Assembly (NCBI GenBank): GCA_014621425.1
Contig: JAANBB010000797.1
Span: 1 to 10,052, forward strand
From: Cylindrodendrum hubeiense
Taxonomy: Eukaryota > Ascomycota > Sordariomycetes > Hypocreales > Nectriaceae
Length of the DNA: 10,052 nucleotides
Direction of reading: 5' to 3'
The notes below the pieces were generated by a model. That model saw only the letters and a program-made list of their open reading frames with translations. It ran no database searches and was not told where the DNA came from. The translations under genes and the position numbers were made by a program. Below are positions 5,278 to 10,052 of this stretch, one piece after another. The number at the start of each line of letters is the position of its first letter. Within the stretch, counting starts at the first letter, position 1.

Positions 5278-8152
5278 TCAATCATGCGAATGATGAGACG
5301 GTACGGAGTTCATCCTGCTAGATAAGCGCGCATATCTTTGGCTGTCTCGCCCCCAAACTGCCTCGACCCCATTTCGTGCTCTCCGATAATACAACAAGGC
5401 TTCATCCACCCGGCCAAGCTCCACGCAAAGGATAGCAAAGTTCTCCAGTGTGTTTAAGGCAGGGATATAGGTCGCTATTAAAGTCGGCCCTAGAGCCTTC
5501 TCGTAGCCATCCAGTGCTCGCTGGTACATCGCCTTGGCGTCCTGAAGCCGGCCTTGGTCTTTGTAGAGAGCGCCCAGGTTATTGACTGTATCGAGTGTCG
5601 ATGTGTGATCTGGTCCCCATGCCTTCTCATAGCCATCCAGTGCTCGCTGGTACATCGCCTCGGCGTCCTGAAGCCGGCCTTGGTCTGCATAGAGAAGGCC
5701 TAGTGAGCCTAAAGCCACCACAGCTTTGTACTCAAGTGCCACTCCTCTCGTCGTCTCAAGACATCTGTCCGCATGCGCGAGAAGCCGCCGATGTGTAACC
5801 CAAAACTCTCTCTGATCTTGCCCCGGTATATGCGATGCTATACAACGAATCGCTGTTTGAACCATGTCTTCATCGAATTCCCGATTCAGCACATGTATCA
5901 TCCACGAATGGACGCATCCATGCACGCTGTACCCTCGTGACTCTGCCTGCTGGACTGGTGGATCAGCCTCAACAAGCCCATGACTACATAATATTCTCAT
6001 AATTCCATGAAACTGGAGCTTATTATTCGTTATCTCGGCAAGCCACCCTGGTCCATCCACTCCGCTGTCTTTCAAAAGCTCATACCATAGATCTTCATTG
6101 CTGAAATAAGCCCATTGTCGGAGAAGCATAGCTGCAATTGGGCTTTGCTGCTCGATGTGCTTATATGAAATACCCCATGTCGAGTATAAGGTTTGGTCGT
6201 ATGATGGCAGTTGCGGGGCTTCTTTATGCAATTGCAGCCACGATTGATCATACAATTGGAGATATTCAGCACAGGTCATTGCTACTTGTTCCAAGTACGC
6301 TCCAGCTGTCGCAAGAGCAAGGGGTAGTCCATCAAGTCGTAGTGCGAGGTCGTGCGCGGCGGAGTCTACCGAATTCAGCTTAGTATTCCGTTATTGTCGA
6401 TTTTGAGAGCGACTCACCTCGCTTGATGCTATCACGACGAGAAGCAGACGCTAGGATCTCTAGACTATCACTGATATCTTCCAACTTGCCCAGTTGGATA
6501 GACTGTCCCAGTTTTACCGATAACCGCGAGGTCACGATAATAGCGCCATGATCTGTCTCGGGTAGGTATTGGCGAAGATCGAAAGCCTTTGGGTCGGCGT
6601 GGTCCCGGTGATTTTTCGCTGCTTCATCAGTGTGGTCCTCCTCAGACAGGTCCGGTTGTCCACTCTTTATGGCATTTGTGCTGGTCAACATTGGGCGGTC
6701 GTAATTGTCGTAAATGAGTAACCAATGATCATTTGCCGGTTCATCCAACCACCGTTTAACCGCTTCCACAATTCTGTCGGCATCTCGGCTCTCCACCGCA
6801 CCAGATACGTACGTCATGGATGGGTCGTGTCGCATGATCCGCTCAGCAATGCGAGCAAAGCTTTGCTTCAATGTCGTTTCGTCCCTCGCGTTCAACCATA
6901 TCGCTGTTGAGTAGTCCGTACGATGTCGCTTGAAGTGTGCAATCGCAAGCTGCGTCTTGCCAATACCACCTAACCCATGTAGGATGGCAGTACGGCGTCC
7001 GATAGTCCCTTTAAGAATGTCTTGTATCCGGCTCAGCTCTTCTTCTCTTGCCACGAACCGGGTTACTTCGAAGATCTCGGACAAATTGATTGGGAGTTGG
7101 AAAGCGGCTGAATTAGATTGCGTGTTGCAGTTTCTACTATCAATAAGCTATGAATACAATATGTCATCCTTCCTATCATAGGATCGAGCTTACGTCTGCG
7201 TCTCTTCCTTAGGCAGGTGAAAGAATAGCTGTCTTGCATAGGCGGCCGCCGCTGCTGCTGCATAGCCATGCCACTGGTCATTCTTATGGCTATCGCAGTA
7301 GTCTGAGATGCCACGGATGACCAAGCATGGGAAATCGGCAAGCGCTCCTGCTGCCTCCATCTCGAAGCATAGTAGCCCATGCTGCTGTGCTAGGCGATCC
7401 CTCAGCGCAGCACTCTTGACAACCAGCTCCCCGGACGCTATTGTACCTCGGTGTACAACGACAAAAGATTCGTCGCCCTCGTTGATCTGTCTCTCGATTC
7501 GCTGCTCCGGATCACATGCACATTCATCGCAGGATTGCCCTGGCTGGTGATGAATGTAGTTTGGGTGGTAAAGATGATCATTCTCAATGCCAGGAAACTT
7601 GAAACGTCGAATAGTTCGGCGGTACTTTTGGGTTCTTTGCGCATCCACCCAGACAGGATCATCGTTCAATATCTCTCGTTGCACTGCCAGGGCTTGTGCA
7701 GCATTGAGAAGGATTTGCGGTGGCGGTGCAATAGCACCGGTCCGTTCAAAGTGACCCTCCTTTGCCTTTCCATGATCATATTGTACTGCCCCGGAGTGTA
7801 TGCCCGTCTGTTTGCTCACCACCACATGGCCTAACCGAATCATCCCGCTGTCCGTCTGTGCCGGTACACCACCTCCAATACCGACCAATAGGCCATATCT
7901 GAGGTTGGGGAATGTCATCCTCATCTGGGTAACGACCGTGGCTGCAGAGCAATTACCAGTCTGGGGGAGACCTGCAACGACGATATTGTGGTTGTTGATG
8001 CTGCCAAGCTTATAGGCATTGTGGTCTGCCGGCTTTTGGGGTAGAGGTTCGTGCTCTTCGTCCAGCATCGCCATCGCAGCGATCTGTTCTACCTCTAGCG
8101 GACAGATCCAACCCACTCTGTAGGCGTCGTGGTTGAGGCGTCTTAACGGCAT
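5278..8152 (-). CDS. NLR (STAND) protein: PNP_UDP - NB-ARC - TPR, three exons
   Basis: Exons are 8152-7194, 7133-6418 and 6365-5278, predicting 920 aa. Intron 1 (7193-7134, 60 nt) has a GTAAGC donor and a TAGTAG acceptor; either AG keeps the frame. Intron 2 (6417-6366, 52 nt) is GTGAGT to GGTAG. Residues 1-320 form a nucleoside-phosphorylase-like domain (GLLVGIGGGVP, MEAAG, RGISDYCDSHKN). Next comes NB-ARC with Walker A GLGGIGKT (373-380), Walker B WLLIYDNYD (457-465), GAIIVTSR (516-523) and GLPL (571-574). A winged-helix region has an MHD-like YSVHGCVH (704-711). TPRs lie from about 777 to 910. In fungal NLRs the TPRs are thought to sense, NB-ARC to oligomerise on ATP, and the N-terminal domain to act; related PNP domains in defence proteins bind or cleave nucleosides. 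The gene is complete and fills a transposon. The ATG at 8152 is preferred because it directly precedes the conserved YRVGWICPLEVE start of the PNP domain. Confidence 0.9.
5495..5686 (-). repeat. Near-identical TPR-coding direct repeat (126-bp period)
   Basis: The 66-base stretches 5495-5560 and 5621-5686 differ at only two positions and are 126 bases (42 codons) apart. They encode the helix pair DQGRLQDA-AMYQRALDGYEKA of two consecutive TPR units. A third, diverged unit lies C-terminal (ENFAILCVELGRVDEALLYY). Such high identity in a protein repeat indicates recent duplication or conversion and probable copy-number variation. Confidence 0.9.
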
Positions 8153-8776
8153 CTCCGGTCGGGTGAGCGCTGATGTTGTTGGAGCTGCGACGGTCTTCTC
8201 TCGAGGCTAAGGGATAAGGGAGATTTCGTGATCATCGACACGTAAGCAACATGCTGAAGATAGATTGGAGAACATGATCAGGAAACTCCAAGTACGAGCA
8301 ACAGATGTCTCGCAATCAGGCAGCATTGGGACCCGAGGAGGGGTAACGCCTAAGCGCCAGCCTTGTGCGGCTGAGCGCATCGGAGCCAACCAGACACCTT
8401 AACGTGCGGAACCAGAGTTCGCGGGTGACCTGCTGAATAGACGATTCTGTGCCAACCGAAGGCGGCTGGCCAAGGAGCTGCAGTCTCCGGTCGGCGGCTG
8501 AGGCAAATGATGATGCTTGTGGCCAGAATCGCCAGTTTCGCTTGGCTTGATGGCCGAGCTCGCTGCCCGCACGTTTCGAAGCCAGAATAAGACAACGCTC
8601 CCTGCGCCTTGTAATTCAGGTATTCACTGCTTTTGCCTGACGAACAGCTAAGGACCAATCCTGGCTCCTGGATTCTCAAAACTGCATCACACCCCGGCCC
8701 ATCCTAAATGTACACAGTGCCCAAGTTGGAAAAGTAGCACTATGTGGGGCGTAGTCTAAATTTGGAAGTGTGTTGT
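8153..8776. other. Upstream (promoter) region of the NLR gene inside the element
   Basis: About 620 bases between the NLR start codon and the right TIR. It should contain the NLR 5' untranslated region and promoter, since transcription runs toward lower coordinates. The only longer open frame (8350-8679 minus) has no recognisable motif and I regard it as chance. No convincing TATA box was found. Confidence 0.4.
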
Positions 8777-8805
8777 AAAGAGGAAGCTAGTTATGCTCAT
8801 AACTG
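8777..8805 (-). repeat. Right terminal inverted repeat of NLR-carrying element
   Basis: Ends TGCTCATAACTG immediately before TA at 8806-8807. It is the inverted partner of 4871-4899, with 26 of 29 positions matching. Confidence 0.85.
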
Positions 8806-8807
8806 TA

Positions 8808-9460
8808 TAACCCACGTTTCAAAGACCGAGTTCTTTCTAGCCTTTTATGCCGCCCACGAAGCCGCCATGACAAAGAGCAATATTGTGGGGGGCTTTCGAG
8901 GGGCTGGACTTGTTCCTATAGACACAGAAAATGTCATATCAAAGCTTGATGTGCAGCTACGGACTCCAACACCGATTGAGGAGGAGGCTAGCCTCCCTGA
9001 CCCTTGGGTCTCAAAGACGCCAAAGACCATGCTTGAGGCCAGCTCTCAGTCTGAATACCTCGAAAGACGAATTAAAAGGCATCAGAGCAGCTCTCCGGCA
9101 TCAATTCTTGAGGCCGTTATGTCACTTTCTAAGGGAACAAAGAGAATAATGCATGAGGTGGCATTATTAAGGTCTGAGGTCCAGATCCTTCGACAGGCAA
9201 ATGAGACTCTTAGTAAGCGACGGAGAGTTAAAAAAACACGGTTAAGGAATGGAGGGAAGATGACTCTAGATGAAGGAAGGGATATAATTGATCAGAAGGA
9301 CATTAATGCGCAGTTAGTGGCTGAATCGTCGAGAAGTGGTGGTCATAGAGGGTTGGCGCGATTGAAGAAAAGGTGCTGCGGAACTTGCGGAAAGACCGGT
9401 CATAATGCAAGGACCTGTCAGGTCATTATTGAGACATCTGGGGAAGAGGATAGTTATTGA
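8808..9460 (+). pseudogene. Pogo/Fot-type transposase, C-terminal part
   Basis: This continues the fragment at 4572-4870. The frame reads ITHVSKTEFF, FRGAGLVPIDTENVISKLDVQLRTPTP, then WVSKTPKT and SQSEYLERRIKRHQSSSPASI, all typical of the tail of fungal pogo/Fot transposases. A helical, heptad-like stretch (about LLRSEVQILRQANETL) is followed by a basic region and a CCHC zinc knuckle (C-x2-C-x4-H-x4-C, 9377-9418). The stop TGA is at 9458-9460. The frame is open with no internal stops, suggesting a fairly recent copy. The open frame extends upstream to 8744, but those codons come from the inserted element and are not transposase. Confidence 0.85.
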
Positions 9461-9521
9461 TTTTATTAATTTGACACTTTGTTGTGTTTTTATTTAATAT
9501 TCTATGTTAAAGGTTGGGAAT

Positions 9522-9562
9522 TTTGTTGCACTCACTAGTTTGTTGCACTCGCTAGTGGAGTA
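9522..9562. repeat. 17-bp tandem repeat and probable 3' end of the pogo element
   Basis: TTTGTTGCACTCACTAG (9522-9538) is followed directly by TTTGTTGCACTCGCTAG (9539-9555), then TGGAG and TA (9561-9562). Short repeated motifs just inside a TA are what the 3' terminal inverted repeat of this pogo element should look like. The 5' partner has been lost with the 5' half of the element, so the end is inferred. Confidence 0.45.
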
Positions 9563-9626
9563 CGTTAGTACTTTTGACTTAACGGATCATAAGCATATTG
9601 ATATGTAATTGAACACTCAGATTGAA

Positions 9627-10052
9627 CTAGTCTAGTAGCCAGAGATCAACAAATCTGATAAAAATCACTCTCCCCGAGTTACAGCCAATAACAATAGACA
9701 ATCCAGATACCTTTGAACAGCTGGGACGAAATGACACTGGTAACCAAAGCAGTCTCTTTTTCTGCCACATAATCCAGCACCCATCTCCACTAATCCCAAT
9801 ACCAGAGAGGCACTTAGTAAAAGGTATAGTGATGTTTTCAGGTGGTAAAACAGGAATGTTAATAGAGATAGCACCAGCATCGGTCAAGAGGCATGAATTC
9901 TTAGGGTCAAATTGCAGTTGAAAGGAGGAAATGCCAGTTACCTCTTGGATACATGTGCCATCCTCGATGCGCCAGAGCCGGACCGTCTTATCGCTAGAGG
10001 CTGAGGCCACGAGGGTCGAGCTGTGCGAGAAGGCCACTGATGTTACCCAGCG
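9627..10052 (-). CDS. C-terminus of a WD40-repeat NLR-like protein (5' end beyond window)
   Basis: Partial CDS entering from the right edge in frame (RWVTSVAFSHSSTLVASASSDKTVRLWRIEDG), which is the last WD40 blade with its conserved ASxSxDKTVRLW strand. The tail has GISGDGCWIMW, LLWLPVSFRPSC and VIGCNSGRVIFIRF before the stop at 9627-9629. In fungal NACHT-WD40 (HET-E/HNWD-like) proteins the final blade is commonly followed by this LLWLP..(Y/F)RPSC...GC.SGRV tail, so a second NLR on the same strand is likely. The NACHT and N-terminal domains lie outside the window. No intron is needed in the visible part. The last few residues (VDLWLLD) look less typical and may come from a slight 3' extension. 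Confidence 0.75.
   Translation of the reverse strand, partial: RWVTSVAFSHSSTLVASASSDKTVRLWRIEDGTCIQEVTGISSFQLQFDPKNSCLLTDAGAISINIPVLPPENITIPFTKCLSGIGISGDGCWIMWQKKRLLWLPVSFRPSCSKVSGLSIVIGCNSGRVIFIRFVDLWLLD

Larger units (their letters stand above)
4871..8805. mobile_element. Pogo-like TIR transposon carrying a complete NLR gene
   Basis: The ends are inverted repeats: 4871-4899 against the reverse complement of 8777-8805, with 26 of 29 positions equal and the outer 12 (CAGTTATGAGCA) identical. It is flanked by TA at 4869-4870 and 8806-8807. Tc1/mariner-superfamily elements duplicate TA, and many pogo-type TIRs start with CAGT. The insertion splits a transposase reading frame. Taking out 4871-8805 plus one TA gives RCS followed by ITHVSKTEFF in frame, so the empty site can be deduced. 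The 3,935-bp interior has one gene, the NLR at 5278-8152, and no transposase remnant that I can see. The element would need a transposase supplied in trans. Confidence 0.85.

Noticed and set aside
7451..7834. 127-codon plus-strand frame antisense to the PNP exon
   Set aside because: Shadow of the strongly supported minus-strand gene.
7190..8152. PNP domain as a stand-alone nucleoside phosphorylase gene ending at the in-frame TAA near 7191
   Set aside because: The apparent stop overlaps a GTAAGC splice donor. A 60-nt intron joins it in frame to the NB-ARC exon, the usual architecture of this family.
8350..8679. 109-codon minus-strand frame upstream of the NLR
   Set aside because: No recognisable motif and arginine- and serine-rich chance-like composition; it lies in the probable NLR promoter.
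4871..8805. Starship-type giant element
   Set aside because: No tyrosine recombinase (captain) gene, far too short, and the ends are Tc1/mariner-like TIRs with a TA duplication.

Overview
The window comes from a filamentous ascomycete (Pezizomycotina, Eurotiales-like by overall impression). Genes have short introns (52-67 nt) with GTAAGT/GTGAGT-type donors. The gene families are fungal NLRs, KP4-like secreted killer-toxin proteins, Fot1/pogo-type transposases, a solo LTR and a LINE-like scrap. It looks like a repeat-rich accessory region and not a housekeeping locus.

Layout, left to right. 1-188 (minus) keeps a zinc-knuckle scrap resembling ORF1 of a Tad/I-type LINE; an unrecognised open frame lies on the other strand. 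872-2843 holds two divergent KP4-like genes (887-1316 minus and 2424-2843 plus) that form an inverted duplication. Between them are a palindrome centred near 1600 and about three direct copies of a promoter-derived unit. The right-hand gene is interrupted just before its original stop by a short terminal-inverted-repeat element (2841-3778, target duplication TTGT); the element's first three bases now serve as the stop codon. That element carries a solo LTR (3203-3593, target duplication CCAAG). A second copy of it (4025-4571) has the matching LTR-free site. It abuts a truncated pogo/Fot-type transposase with no target duplication, which points to a recombination scar.

The main discovery is at 4871-8805. 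The transposase (4572-4870, continued at 8808-9460) is split by a 3,935-bp segment. The segment has 29-bp imperfect terminal inverted repeats beginning CAGTTATGAGCA and is flanked by a duplicated TA dinucleotide. Removing it and one TA restores the transposase frame exactly. Its only recognisable gene is a complete three-exon NLR (8152 to 5278, minus, predicted 920 aa) with nucleoside-phosphorylase, NB-ARC and TPR domains. An intact immune-receptor-type gene therefore appears to have moved as cargo of a Tc1/mariner (pogo-like) non-autonomous transposon.

Beyond the transposase 3' end, 9627-10052 (minus) is the C-terminus of what looks like a second NLR, of the WD40-repeat class, running off the right edge. 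Together the window joins toxin-like genes, NLR-type recognition genes and several layers of nested mobile elements. Any functional link between the toxins and the NLRs is only inference from proximity.
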